A DNA stretch of 64,000 bases, from contig NZ_WOXS01000002.1 in the NCBI RefSeq assembly GCF_009852415.1, forward strand, positions 6,364,001-6,428,000, read 5' to 3'. This document shows, piece after piece, positions 8,547-17,622 of the stretch. Numbering within the stretch: position 1 is the stretch's first letter; the number at the start of each line of letters is the position of its first letter. The stretch is from Streptomyces sp. Tu 3180 (GTDB lineage: Bacteria > Actinomycetota > Actinomycetes > Streptomycetales > Streptomycetaceae). The notes below the pieces were generated by a model. The model searched no databases, had not been told where the DNA came from, and worked only from the letters and a program-made list of their open reading frames with translations. A program made the translations under genes and the position numbers.

Positions 8547-9482
8547 ATGAGCGCACCCCTCAAGGAGACCGCCCCCACGGGGGACCCCACCCCGCCCCCG
8601 CCGCCGGCGGGCAGGACGTCCGTCCGCCCCGGCGACCGGCGCGGCGAAGGCGTCGTGCTGAACGTCTTCTCGCACGGCTTCCTCGCCCTGTGGGCGGTGC
8701 TGATCGTGCTGCCGCTGGTGTGGCTGGTGCTCAGCTCCTTCAAGACCGACGCCCAGATCGGCGGCTCGGCCTTCGGCTGGCCGCAGAACTGGGACCTGGA
8801 CGTCTTCTCCCGCGCCTGGGAGAAGGGCATCGGGGACTACTTCCTCAACACCGTCGTCGTGCTGGTCTTCTCCGTGCCGCTGACCATGCTGCTCGGCTCG
8901 ATGGCGGCCTACGTGCTGGCCCGGTACGAGTTCTGGGGCAACCGGTTCCTGTACTACTTCTTCGTCGCCGGCGCGATGTTCCCCGTGTTCCTCGCGCTGG
9001 TGCCGCTGTTCTTCATGGTCAAACGGCTGGACATGCTGAACACCTACCAGGGTCTGGTCCTGGTGTACGTCGCCTACTCGATGCCGTTCACCGTGTTCTT
9101 CATGCACGCCTTCTTCCGGACCCTGCCCACGGCGGTCTTCGAGGCGGCCGTCCTCGACGGGGCCTCGCACACCCGGACCTTCTTCCAGGTGATGCTGCCG
9201 ATGGCGAAGCCCGGCCTGCTGAGCGTCGGCATCTTCAACACGCTGGGCCAGTGGAACCAGTACATCCTGCCGACCGTGCTGATGCAGCCGCAAAGCGGTG
9301 ACGACCCGGAACGCTACGTGCTGACCCAGGGTCTCATCCAGCTCCAGCAGCAGCAGGGGTACGCCTCCGACCTGCCGGTGCTCTTCGCGGGTGTGACGAT
9401 CGCCATGGTGCCCATGCTGGTCGTGTACCTGTCCTTCCAGCGCCAGGTCCAGGCGGGCCTCACCTCGGCCACCTTGAAGTAA
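8547..9482 (+). CDS. ngcG: Sugar ABC transporter permease, MalG type
   Basis: 311 aa. The first 35 residues are Pro- and Gly-rich and probably cytoplasmic. A MalG-type permease with six predicted helices follows, with the EAA loop EAAVLDGASHTRTFFQVMLP. The ATG at 8547 follows GGCGGAG. It comes 15 bp after ngcF and ends the operon before a terminator-like hairpin. It pairs with NgcF. Confidence 0.85.
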   Translation: MSAPLKETAPTGDPTPPPPPAGRTSVRPGDRRGEGVVLNVFSHGFLALWAVLIVLPLVWLVLSSFKTDAQIGGSAFGWPQNWDLDVFSRAWEKGIGDYFLNTVVVLVFSVPLTMLLGSMAAYVLARYEFWGNRFLYYFFVAGAMFPVFLALVPLFFMVKRLDMLNTYQGLVLVYVAYSMPFTVFFMHAFFRTLPTAVFEAAVLDGASHTRTFFQVMLPMAKPGLLSVGIFNTLGQWNQYILPTVLMQPQSGDDPERYVLTQGLIQLQQQQGYASDLPVLFAGVTIAMVPMLVVYLSFQRQVQAGLTSATLK

Positions 9483-9505
9483 CCCTCCGGAAGCGCTCCC
9501 ACGCG

Positions 9506-9531
9506 CGCCGCTCCCGTTCCCGGGGGCGGCG
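9506..9531 (+). terminator. Terminator-like hairpin after ngcG
   Basis: Inverted repeat with 11-bp arms, one mismatch and a 4-nt loop, 23 bp after the ngcG stop. It would separate ngcEFG from rok7B7. Confidence 0.55.
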
Positions 9532-9675
9532 TCCGTGCATGTGTCCGTGCACTCGGATGCACCCGGAAACGGTTCAACCTCTTGACGGGAGGCAACCCGA
9601 ACAGCTCAGCTTAGAGTTCACTAGTTGGACATGAGCGGGGTCTCGCCGAAGCGGCTCCGCGCGCAGGAGGTCGTC

Positions 9676-10887
9676 GTGGAGACTCCGGGGTCGCAGTCGT
9701 CGCTGCACCGAGCCAACCTGGAGCGGGTCGTCCGAGCAGTACGTCTTGCGGGTTCCCTCACCCAGGCCGAGATCGCGAGGACGACGGGCCTGTCCGCGGC
9801 GACGGTCTCCAACATCGTCCGGGAACTGAAGGACGGCGGAACGGTCGAGGTCACGCCCACGTCGGCGGGCGGACGCCGGGCTCGCAGCGTCTCGCTGAGC
9901 GGGGACGCCGGCATCGTCATCGGCGTCGACTTCGGGCACACGCATTTGCGGGTCGCGGTCGGGAACCTCGCCCACCAGGTGCTGGCCGAGGAGTCCGAGC
10001 CGCTGGACGTGGACGCCTCCTCGACGCAGGGCTTCGACCGGGCGGAACAACTGGTCAACCGGCTGATCGAGGCGACCGGCGTGGACCGGGCCAAGGTCGC
10101 CGGAGTGGGCCTCGGCGTGCCCGGGCCGATCGACGTGGAGTCCGGGACCCTCGGCTCGACCGCGATCCTGCCCGGCTGGACCGGCACCAGACCCGCCGAG
10201 GAACTGCGGGGGCGGCTCGGCGTGCCGGTGCACGTGGACAACGACGCCAATCTCGGCGCGCTCGGCGAGATGGTCTGGGGCAGCGGCCGCGGCGTGCGCG
10301 ACCTGGCGTACATCAAGGTCGCCAGCGGTGTCGGCGCGGGCCTGGTGATCAGCGGGAAGATCTATCGCGGTCCCGGCGGCACAGCGGGAGAAATCGGGCA
10401 TATTACACTCGATGAATCCGGCCCCGTCTGCCGCTGCGGCAACCGAGGCTGCCTGGAGACCTTCACGGCCGCGCGCTACGTGCTGCCGCTGCTCCAGCCC
10501 AGTCACGGCACCGATCTGACGATGGAGGGCGTCGTGCGGCTGGCGCGGGACGGTGACCCGGGCTGCCGTCGGGTGATCGCCGACGTCGGCCGCCACATCG
10601 GCATGGGGGTCGCCAATCTGTGCAACCTGCTGAACCCGAGCCGGGTGGTCCTGGGCGGTGATCTCGCCGAGGCCGGCGAGCTGGTGCTCGGGCCGATCAG
10701 GGAGTCCGTCGGCCGCTACGCGATCCCCAGCGCGGCGCGCCAACTGTCCGTTCTTCCCGGGGCACTTGGAGGTCGTGCGGAGGTGCTCGGAGCACTCGCC
10801 CTCGCCCTCAGCGAGATGGGTGATTCGACCCTTTTGGACGGCACCGCGACCGGATCGCTCGCAGTGGCGGCCCCTGCCTTCACTTAG
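9676..10887 (+). CDS. rok7B7: ROK-family transcriptional regulator
   Basis: 403 aa from GTG 9676, chosen because AGGAGG (9665-9670) sits 5 nt before it; TTG 9625 or ATG 9631 would add up to 17 residues. A winged helix-turn-helix (about residues 28-52, LTQAEIARTTGLSAATVSNI) precedes a ROK sugar-kinase-like domain. The zinc-binding motif CRCGNRGCLE is at 252-261, with the upstream His of GEIGHITLDE. The neighbourhood, between ngcEFG and xylFGH, is that of S. coelicolor rok7B7, which is linked to xylose uptake, carbon catabolite control and antibiotic production. It probably controls the xylFGH operon that starts 122 bp downstream. Confidence 0.88.
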   Translation: METPGSQSSLHRANLERVVRAVRLAGSLTQAEIARTTGLSAATVSNIVRELKDGGTVEVTPTSAGGRRARSVSLSGDAGIVIGVDFGHTHLRVAVGNLAHQVLAEESEPLDVDASSTQGFDRAEQLVNRLIEATGVDRAKVAGVGLGVPGPIDVESGTLGSTAILPGWTGTRPAEELRGRLGVPVHVDNDANLGALGEMVWGSGRGVRDLAYIKVASGVGAGLVISGKIYRGPGGTAGEIGHITLDESGPVCRCGNRGCLETFTAARYVLPLLQPSHGTDLTMEGVVRLARDGDPGCRRVIADVGRHIGMGVANLCNLLNPSRVVLGGDLAEAGELVLGPIRESVGRYAIPSAARQLSVLPGALGGRAEVLGALALALSEMGDSTLLDGTATGSLAVAAPAFT

Positions 10888-11009
10888 AGAACGGATGGCA
10901 CCGTTGCCATCTCGTTAAGGATTTACTTCTTGACGTCGTACGTGTGGCCGAGTTGACTTCCAGCCACCTCGGCCGCAACGACGCGGCCTCGTCAGGGAGG
11001 TTTCTGGAA

Positions 11010-12122
11010 GTGAACACGCGTATGCGTCGTGCCGCCGTCGCCATCGCAGCCGGTGCGATGGCCGTCTCGCTCGCTGCCTGCGGCAGCGCCAAGGAGTCGG
11101 GCGACAAGAAGGACTCCGGCGACTCCGCCGCCAAGGGCGACAACATCAAGGTCGGTCTGCTCCTGCCGGAGAACCAGACCGCGCGGTACGAGAAGTTCGA
11201 CAAGCCCTTGATCGAGAAGAAGGTCAAGGAGCTCACGAACAACAAGGGCGAGGTCGTCTACGCCAACGCCAAGCAGGACGCCAGCCTGCAGAACCAGCAG
11301 GTCGACACGATGGTGACCAACAAGGTCGACGTGCTGATCGTGGACGCGGTGGACTCCAAGGCCATCGCCGGCTCGGTCAAGAAGGCCAAGGACGCCGGCA
11401 TCCCGGTCGTCGCCTACGACCGCCTGGCCGAGGGTCCGATCGACGCCTACACCTCGTTCGACAACGTGACCGTGGGCAAGACGCAGGGCGAGGCCCTGCT
11501 GGAGGCGCTGGGCGACAAGGCCGAGGACGGCCAGATCGTCATGATGAACGGGTCCGCCACCGACCCGAACGCCGCCCAGTTCAAGGAGGGCGCCCACTCC
11601 GTCCTCGACGGCAAGGTGAAGATCGGCCGCGAGTACGACACCAAGGAGTGGAAGCCGGAGAACGCCAACGCCAACATGGAGGGCGCCATCTCCGCCCTCG
11701 GCAAGAAGAAGATCGTCGGCGTCTACTCCGCCAACGACGGCATGGCGGGCGGCATCATCACCGCCCTCAAGGCCGCCGGCATCGACGACATCCCGGTCAC
11801 CGGCCAGGACGCCGAACTCGCGGGTGTGCAGCGCATCGTCACCGGTGAGCAGTACATGAGCGTCTACAAGCCGTACCCGCAGGAGGCCGACGTCGCCGCG
11901 GAGATGGCCGTCGCGCTCGCCCAGGGCAAGTCGCTGGACTCCATCGCCAAGGACAAGGTCGACAGCCCCACCAACAAGGGCATCCCGTCGGTCCTGGTCC
12001 CGGTCGTGTCGCTGACCCAGGAGAACATCAACGACACCGTGATCAAGGACGGCATCTACACCGTCCAGGAGATCTGCACGGGCAAGTACAAGGCCGCCTG
12101 CGACAAGATCGGTCTGAAGTAA
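11010..12122 (+). CDS. xylF: D-xylose ABC transporter substrate-binding lipoprotein
   Basis: 370 aa from GTG 11010, with GGGAGG 10 nt upstream. A signal peptide with lipobox ending in LAAC is followed by a periplasmic-binding-protein type 1 fold of the RbsB/XylF class (VGLLLPENQTARYEKFDKP; VVAYDRLAEGPIDAYTSFDN; VTGQDAELAGVQRIVTGEQ). The motif YDR and the downstream partners fit a xylose-binding protein. It is the first gene of xylFGH and is followed by two strong hairpins, so its transcript may be more abundant than that of xylGH. Confidence 0.88.
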   Translation: MNTRMRRAAVAIAAGAMAVSLAACGSAKESGDKKDSGDSAAKGDNIKVGLLLPENQTARYEKFDKPLIEKKVKELTNNKGEVVYANAKQDASLQNQQVDTMVTNKVDVLIVDAVDSKAIAGSVKKAKDAGIPVVAYDRLAEGPIDAYTSFDNVTVGKTQGEALLEALGDKAEDGQIVMMNGSATDPNAAQFKEGAHSVLDGKVKIGREYDTKEWKPENANANMEGAISALGKKKIVGVYSANDGMAGGIITALKAAGIDDIPVTGQDAELAGVQRIVTGEQYMSVYKPYPQEADVAAEMAVALAQGKSLDSIAKDKVDSPTNKGIPSVLVPVVSLTQENINDTVIKDGIYTVQEICTGKYKAACDKIGLK

Positions 12123-12147
12123 GCAGTCCCCGAGTCCCGTGAGACAC

Positions 12148-12243
12148 GCGGGAGTCCGTGACCGGACTCCCGCCCGGGACGACTGCCACGCGCTCCGCCG
12201 GCGCCCCGCACACACCAGCCCCGCAAGCTACGCGGGGCGCCGG
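12148..12243 (+). terminator. Two hairpins in the xylF-xylG spacer
   Basis: Hairpin 1 (12148-12173) has perfect 11-bp arms and a 4-nt TGAC loop. Hairpin 2 (12198-12243) has perfect 12-bp arms with a 22-nt loop that can also form a smaller inner stem. They fill the spacer between xylF and xylG. Partial termination or protection of the xylF message from 3' decay is the likely role. Confidence 0.6.
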
Positions 12244-12308
12244 ACGGAACACCCCCCAAACTTCTGCACAACCTCCCGCCGGGTCAGGCGGCGAAGGAGA
12301 TGGTTCAC

Positions 12309-13091
12309 GTGTCCGCTACGCCCGTGCTGGCGTTGCGCGGGGTCTCCAAGCGATTCGGTGCCGTCCAGGCGCTCACCGACGTAGAGCTTGAGGTCCACGC
12401 CGGTGAGGTGGTCGCCCTGGTCGGCGACAACGGCGCCGGAAAGTCCACGCTGGTCAAGACGATCGCCGGCGTGCACCCCATCGATGAGGGGTCCATCGAG
12501 TGGGACGGCAAGGCCGTCACCATCAACAAGCCGCACGACGCCCAGAACCTGGGCATCGCGACGGTCTACCAGGACCTCGCGCTGTGCGACAACATCGACG
12601 TCGTCGGCAACCTCTACCTGGGCCGGGAGCTGCGCAAGCGCGGCGTCCTGGACGAGGTGGAGATGGAGCGCCGCTCCCGCGAGCTCCTCGACACCCTCTC
12701 GATCCGCATCCCGAGCGTCCGGATCCCGATCGCCTCCCTCTCCGGCGGTCAGCGCCAGGTCGTGGCCATCGCCCGGTCCATGCTCGGCGAGCCCAAGCTG
12801 GTGATCCTCGACGAGCCCACCGCCGCCCTCGGCGTCGAGCAGACCGCGCAGGTCCTCGACCTGGTCGAGCGGCTGCGCGAGCGCGGTCACGCGGTCATCC
12901 TCATCAGCCACAACATGGCCGATGTGAAGGCCGTGGCGGACAAGGTCGCCGTGCTGCGCCTCGGGCGCAACAACGGCGTGTTCGAGGTCAAGTCGACCTC
13001 GCAGGAAGAGATCATCTCCGCCATCACGGGCGCCACGGACAACGCCGTGACCCGTCGTGCGGCGCGCACCAATGGGGAGAGCGCGAAGTGA
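12309..13091 (+). CDS. xylG: Xylose ABC transporter ATP-binding protein (single ATPase domain)
   Basis: 260 aa from GTG 12309, 9 nt after AAGGAG; ATG 12300 directly abuts that sequence and is less likely. Walker A GDNGAGKST, signature LSGGQRQVVAIARSM, Walker B LVILDEPTAALG and the switch His (LISHN) are all present. Unlike RbsA/XylG of enterobacteria, which carry two ATPase domains in about 500 aa, this has one. The stop codon overlaps the xylH start (GTGA), so translation is coupled. Confidence 0.87.
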   Translation: MSATPVLALRGVSKRFGAVQALTDVELEVHAGEVVALVGDNGAGKSTLVKTIAGVHPIDEGSIEWDGKAVTINKPHDAQNLGIATVYQDLALCDNIDVVGNLYLGRELRKRGVLDEVEMERRSRELLDTLSIRIPSVRIPIASLSGGQRQVVAIARSMLGEPKLVILDEPTAALGVEQTAQVLDLVERLRERGHAVILISHNMADVKAVADKVAVLRLGRNNGVFEVKSTSQEEIISAITGATDNAVTRRAARTNGESAK

Positions 13092-14380
13092 GCACCGAAA
13101 AGACCAAGACGCCGGTCGAGGACCACGCCGTGGAGAACCCCGAGGCGGCCGCCGCGGCGGTCCCGGTCGTCGACCCCCGGCTGCTGGTGCGCGAGCAGGG
13201 CTTCGCGGGCTACGTCAGCGAGTTCAAGCGAAAGCTGAAGTCCGGTGACCTGGGCTCCATCCCCGTCGTCATCGGCCTGCTGGTCATCTGGGCCATCTTC
13301 ACCGGCCTGAACCCCAACTTCCTCACCGCCGGAAACTTCTCCGACATGTCCGTCGCCATGGTCGGCACGGGCATGATCGCCGTCGGTATCGTCTTCGTCC
13401 TGCTGCTCGGCGAGATCGACCTGTCGGTCGGCTCGGTCAGCGGTGTCGCGGGCGCCACCTTCGCGGTGCTGAGCGTCACCAACGGCATGAACGAGTGGCT
13501 CGCCTTCGTGCTGGCCATCCTCACCGGCACGGTGGCCGGCGCGGTCCACGGATTCTTCTTCGCCAAGGTCGGCGTCCCGGCGTTCGCCGTCACCCTGGCC
13601 GGCCTGCTGTTCTGGAACGGCTTCATGCTCCAGATCCTGGGCGACAACGGCACCATCAACCTCGACTCCGAGGGCGTGGTCGCCAAGCTGACCAGCTACT
13701 ACTTCTCCGACGTGGCCGCCGCCTACGGCCTGGCGATCGTCGTGACGGCGGCGTACTTCCTCACCGCCTTCTTCGACAACCGCCGCCGTGAGGCCGCCGG
13801 TGTGCCGTCCCGGCCGCTGAACGAGATCATCGTGCGGACGGTGCTGCTGGCCGTCCTGGCGTTCGCCGTCGCGATCGTCTTCAACCAGTACAAGGGCCTG
13901 CCGCTGGCCGTGGTGATCTTCCTCGCGGTCCTGCTGCTCACGGACTTCGTGCTGCGCCGCACCGCCTACGGCCGCAAGATCTTCGCCCTGGGCGGCAGCG
14001 TCGAGGCGTCCCGCCGCGCCGGCATCAACGTGGAGATGGTCCGGATCTCGGTCTTCGCGATCGCCGGTACCTTCGCCGCGGTCGGCGGCCTGTTCATCGC
14101 CTCGAAGATCGCCTCCGCCAACCAGGGCGCCGGCGGCGGTGACCTGCTGATGAACGCCATCGCCGCCGCGGTGATCGGTGGCACGTCCCTCTTCGGCGGC
14201 CGCGGCCGCACGTGGAACGCGCTGCTCGGTGTGATGGTCATCGTCTCGATCCAGTACGGCCTCGCGCTGGAGGGCATCGCCTCCCCGGTGCAGTACATGA
14301 TCACCGGTGGCGTGCTGCTGGCGACGGTCGTCATCGACGCGGTCACCCGCAAGACGCAGAAGACGGCCGGCCGCGCCTAG
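13088..14380 (+). CDS. xylH: Xylose ABC transporter permease
   Basis: 430 aa. The hydrophilic N-terminal 50 residues are followed by about ten transmembrane helices of the RbsC/XylH (AraH) family; GEIDLSVGSVSG and the YGRKIFALGGSVEASRRAGI loop are family landmarks. The start GTG 13088 overlaps the xylG stop by 4 nt. It is the last gene of xylFGH and is followed by a long hairpin. Confidence 0.88.
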   Translation: MSTEKTKTPVEDHAVENPEAAAAAVPVVDPRLLVREQGFAGYVSEFKRKLKSGDLGSIPVVIGLLVIWAIFTGLNPNFLTAGNFSDMSVAMVGTGMIAVGIVFVLLLGEIDLSVGSVSGVAGATFAVLSVTNGMNEWLAFVLAILTGTVAGAVHGFFFAKVGVPAFAVTLAGLLFWNGFMLQILGDNGTINLDSEGVVAKLTSYYFSDVAAAYGLAIVVTAAYFLTAFFDNRRREAAGVPSRPLNEIIVRTVLLAVLAFAVAIVFNQYKGLPLAVVIFLAVLLLTDFVLRRTAYGRKIFALGGSVEASRRAGINVEMVRISVFAIAGTFAAVGGLFIASKIASANQGAGGGDLLMNAIAAAVIGGTSLFGGRGRTWNALLGVMVIVSIQYGLALEGIASPVQYMITGGVLLATVVIDAVTRKTQKTAGRA

Positions 14381-14430
14381 CCGCGCCGTCCCGGGACGCC
14401 GGTGACGCGCGTGCCGGGCATCTGAACGGA

Positions 14431-14490
14431 CGAGGGCCTCCTGAGGCCGGTGTGGATCGTGGATCCACCGCCGGCCGAGGGAGGCCCTCG
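14431..14490 (+). terminator. Terminator of the xylFGH operon
   Basis: CGAGGGCCTC (14431-14440) pairs with GAGGCCCTCG (14481-14490), and a second inner stem is formed by the GGATC-rich centre. It lies 50 bp after the xylH stop, between convergent xylH and doxX, so it may work in both directions. Confidence 0.65.
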
Positions 14491-14591
14491 CCGTTTCCCC
14501 GTGCCGCCCCGCCGGCCCCGGCGGGGCGCGACGGAGTCCTGCGCGGCGGGGCGGTCACGCGGGCCGGCCCGGCGCCGCCCGCGCCGCGGCG

Positions 14592-15140
14592 TCAGGTGCG
14601 GACGAGCAGGACGACGCCGGCGGCCACGACGCCGACGGCGACGGCGACGGCGCCGTGCGTGAGCCGGTGGACCCGCAGCGCGGGCAGGAAGCGGTCGACG
14701 GCGAGCCCGCCGGGACCGGTGAGGGTCAGTCCGGCCGCGACGACGGCCAGCAGGAGTTCGTACTCGACGCCGTCGGGGGCGAAGAAGCCGCCGCCCCACT
14801 TGACGGCCATCGCGTTGATCATGGTGCCGAGGACGGCGGCGCCGGCGAGCGGTGTGAGCAGGCCCAGGACGAGGGCGAGTCCGCCCAGGGTCTCGGTGAG
14901 GCCGGCGACCAGCGCCATGGCCCCGCCCGAGGGGTATCCGACCGCCGTGAAGAACTGCTCCGTGCCCTCGAGCCCGCCGCCGCCGAACCAGCCGAACAGC
15001 TTCTGCGTGCCGTGCGCGGCCATGGTCAGTCCGAGGACCACGCGCAGGACCAGCAGTCCTGCGTCGTGGTGTGCGTGCGGGGCGGAGCCCGCGACGCCGA
15101 CGGCCGGGGAGGAGCCGGTGCGGTCGAGCGTGGAAGTCAT
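14592..15140 (-). CDS. DoxX family membrane protein
   Basis: 182 aa with four predicted transmembrane helices and the DoxX landmarks LRVVLGLTMAAHGTQKLFGWFGGGG and AMALVAGLTETLGGLALVLGLLTP. DoxX proteins are small quinone-associated or redox-stress membrane proteins; the exact role of this one is not known. Start ATG 15140. A perfect MarR-type inverted repeat lies 36 bp upstream of the start codon, so control by a MarR-like repressor encoded elsewhere is likely. Confidence 0.85.
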   Translation of the reverse strand: MTSTLDRTGSSPAVGVAGSAPHAHHDAGLLVLRVVLGLTMAAHGTQKLFGWFGGGGLEGTEQFFTAVGYPSGGAMALVAGLTETLGGLALVLGLLTPLAGAAVLGTMINAMAVKWGGGFFAPDGVEYELLLAVVAAGLTLTGPGGLAVDRFLPALRVHRLTHGAVAVAVGVVAAGVVLLVRT

Positions 15141-15176
15141 CAGACGGGTGCCCTTCTGGACGGAGGAATCGAATAT

Positions 15177-15192
15177 TGAACTTTCAAGTTCA
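15177..15192 (-). promoter_or_regulatory. MarR-type operator candidate upstream of the doxX-like gene
   Basis: TGAACTT-TC-AAGTTCA is a perfect 7-bp inverted repeat with a 2-bp centre, in locally AT-rich DNA within a GC-rich genome. The TTGAA/TTCAA type is typical of MarR-family operators that guard DoxX genes. A looser half-match (GTGAAACTTCAACA) follows at 15211-15224. No MarR gene is in the window. Confidence 0.55.
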
Positions 15193-15488
15193 CATCGACA
15201 CTAACCGATGCGTGAAACTTCAACAACATTGGGCCCGTGTGCCGCCGCGCGGTCACCGCACCGAGCCGGGCTCGCCGCCGCACCGGCCGGACCCCGCCGA
15301 AGGGCGTCGCGGAAGGCCGGGGAAGGCCCGGGGGGGAGGGGTGAATCCCGCGCGCGGCCCGGCGGGCGCGGGGGTGCCGGGCACGGTTTTGCCGCGGGGA
15401 ACCTGTCGTGGGGCGGGCGCATCCCGGGTACTGCCCCACGCGTGACGCACGACGCACCGCCCGGGCGTCGCCCGCAGGAGCGGAACAT

Positions 15489-15494
15489 TAGACT
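15489..15494 (+). promoter_or_regulatory. Possible -10 box of the dxs promoter
   Basis: TAGACT fits the Streptomyces -10 consensus and lies 48 bp before the dxs start. No clear -35 box at the right spacing was found. The remaining part of the 350-bp stretch 15193-15542 shows nothing else recognisable. Confidence 0.3.
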
Positions 15495-15542
15495 CGACGA
15501 GCCCGGCAACAGCTCGATCAGCTCTACTGCAAGGAGGCACGG

Positions 15543-17474
15543 GTGCCGCTGCTGACCCGCATCAGGGGACCGCGCGATCTGGACCGGCTCAGCCCGGAGG
15601 AGCTCGACCAGCTGGCCGGGGAGATCCGGGCCTTCCTCGTCGACGCGGTCTCCAAGACCGGCGGCCACCTCGGCCCCAACCTCGGTGTGGTGGAGCTCAC
15701 CATCGCCCTGCACCGGGTCTTCGAGTCCCCCAAGGACAAGGTCCTGTGGGACACCGGCCACCAGTCCTACGTGCACAAGCTGCTGACCGGCCGGCAGGAC
15801 TTCTCCAGGCTGAAGATGAAGGGCGGCCTGTCCGGCTACCCCTCGCAGGCCGAGTCCGAGCACGACGTCATCGAGAACAGCCACGCCTCCACCGTCCTCG
15901 GCTGGGCCGACGGCATCGCCAAGGCCAACCAGCTGAAGAAACGCGACAGCCACGTCGTCGCGGTGATCGGCGACGGCGCGCTGACCGGCGGCATGGCCTG
16001 GGAGGCGCTGAACAACATCGCCGACGCCAAGGACCGCCCGCTCGTCATCGTCGTCAACGACAACGAGCGCTCCTACGCCCCCACCATCGGCGGCCTCGCC
16101 AACCACCTGGCGACCCTGCGCACCACCGACGGCTACGAGCGCTTCCTGGCCCGCACCAGGGACCTCCTGGAGCGCACCCCGGTCGTCGGCCGCCCCCTCT
16201 ACGACACCCTGCACGGTGCCAAGAAGGGCCTGAAGGACTTCATCGCCCCGCAGGGCATGTTCGAGGACCTCGGCCTGAAGTACGTCGGCCCCATCGACGG
16301 CCACGACATCGAGGCCCTGGAGTCCGCCCTGGCCCGCGCCAAGCGCTTCGGCGGCCCGGTGATCGTGCACTGCCTCACCGAGAAGGGCCGCGGCTACCAG
16401 CCCGCCCTGGCGGACGAGGCCGACCGCTTCCACGCCGTCGGCAAGATCCACCCCGACACGGGCCTGCCGATCGCCTCCTCCGGCGCCGACTGGACCTCCG
16501 TCTTCGGCGACGAGATGGTCGCGCTCGGCGAGGAGCGCGAGGACATCGTCGCCATCACCGCCGCCATGCTCCAGCCGGTCGGCCTCGACAAGTTCGCCAA
16601 GCGCTTCCCCGAGCGGGTCTACGACGTCGGCATCGCCGAGCAGCACGGCGCCGTCTCCGCGGCGGGCCTCGCCCACGCCGGCGTGCACCCCGTCTTCGCC
16701 GTGTACGCCACCTTCCTCAACCGCGCCTTCGACCAGGTCCTGATGGACGTGGCCCTGCACAAGTGCGGCGTGACGTTCGTCCTGGACCGGGCCGGCATCA
16801 CCGGTACCGACGGCGCCTCCCACAACGGCATGTGGGACATGTCGATCCTCCAGGTCGTCCCCGGGCTGCGGCTGGCCGCCCCGCGCGACGCCGACCAGGT
16901 CCGCGCCCAGCTGCGCGAGGCCGTCGCCGTGGAGGACGCCCCGACCGTGGTGCGCTTCTCCAAGGGCGCCGTCGGCCCCGCCGTGCCCGCCGTGGGCCGC
17001 GTCGGCGGCATGGACGTGCTGCGCGAGCCCGGCACCGACACCCCGGACGTGCTCCTGGTCTCCGTGGGCGCGCTCGCCCCGATGTGCCTGGAGATCGCCG
17101 CCCTCCTCGACCGGCAGGGCATCTCCACCACCGTGGTCGACCCCCGCTGGGTCAAGCCCGTCGACGAGGCCATGGCCCCGCTCGCCGGGAAGCACCGCGT
17201 CGTGGTCACCGTCGAGGACAACTCCCGGGTCGGCGGTGTCGGCTCCGCGATCGCCCAGACCCTGCGCGACGCCGGCGTCGACGTGCCGCTGCGCGACTTC
17301 GGCATCCCGCCGCGCTTCCTCGACCACGCCTCCCGCGCCGAGGTCATGGCCGAGATCGGGCTGACCGCCCCCGACATCGCCCGCCAGGTCACCGGACTGG
17401 TGGCCAAGCTCGACGGCCGGTACGAGCGCTCCGCCGCCGAGGCGGTCGACTCGGTGGAGCCGGCCCGCGACTGA
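15543..17474 (+). CDS. dxs: 1-deoxy-D-xylulose-5-phosphate synthase
   Basis: 643 aa, usual length for DXS. It condenses pyruvate and glyceraldehyde 3-phosphate, the first step of the MEP isoprenoid pathway, with thiamine diphosphate. Visible motifs are DTGHQSYVHKLLTGR, the thiamine-diphosphate/Mg motif GDGALTGGMAWEALNN (N-terminal domain) and DVGIAEQHGAVSAAGLA with the catalytic Glu. GTG 15543 has AAGGAGG 5 nt upstream. It stands alone between DoxX and a very strong terminator. Confidence 0.96.
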   Translation: MPLLTRIRGPRDLDRLSPEELDQLAGEIRAFLVDAVSKTGGHLGPNLGVVELTIALHRVFESPKDKVLWDTGHQSYVHKLLTGRQDFSRLKMKGGLSGYPSQAESEHDVIENSHASTVLGWADGIAKANQLKKRDSHVVAVIGDGALTGGMAWEALNNIADAKDRPLVIVVNDNERSYAPTIGGLANHLATLRTTDGYERFLARTRDLLERTPVVGRPLYDTLHGAKKGLKDFIAPQGMFEDLGLKYVGPIDGHDIEALESALARAKRFGGPVIVHCLTEKGRGYQPALADEADRFHAVGKIHPDTGLPIASSGADWTSVFGDEMVALGEEREDIVAITAAMLQPVGLDKFAKRFPERVYDVGIAEQHGAVSAAGLAHAGVHPVFAVYATFLNRAFDQVLMDVALHKCGVTFVLDRAGITGTDGASHNGMWDMSILQVVPGLRLAAPRDADQVRAQLREAVAVEDAPTVVRFSKGAVGPAVPAVGRVGGMDVLREPGTDTPDVLLVSVGALAPMCLEIAALLDRQGISTTVVDPRWVKPVDEAMAPLAGKHRVVVTVEDNSRVGGVGSAIAQTLRDAGVDVPLRDFGIPPRFLDHASRAEVMAEIGLTAPDIARQVTGLVAKLDGRYERSAAEAVDSVEPARD

Positions 17475-17494
17475 TCCGCCACCACGCGTCGCCC

Positions 17495-17542
17495 GGACGG
17501 GCCGCCCGTGCCACTGTGAAGAGTGGCACGGGCGGCCCGTCC
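17495..17542 (+). terminator. Terminator after dxs
   Basis: A perfect 21-bp stem with a 6-nt loop (GTGAAG) starts 21 bp past the dxs stop codon. It is one of the strongest intrinsic-type hairpins in the window. Confidence 0.85.
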
Positions 17543-17622
17543 GCGTGAAGGCGCCCGCGCCGGGGCATACGCCCTACGCCCCCTCTCGATCATGTCGAGG
17601 ACGACAAGCGTGGGAGGTACCC

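Noticed and set aside
14377..14799. Arg-rich minus-strand frame over the DoxX gene end
   Set aside because: Low-complexity Arg/Pro sequence typical of a GC-rich shadow frame.
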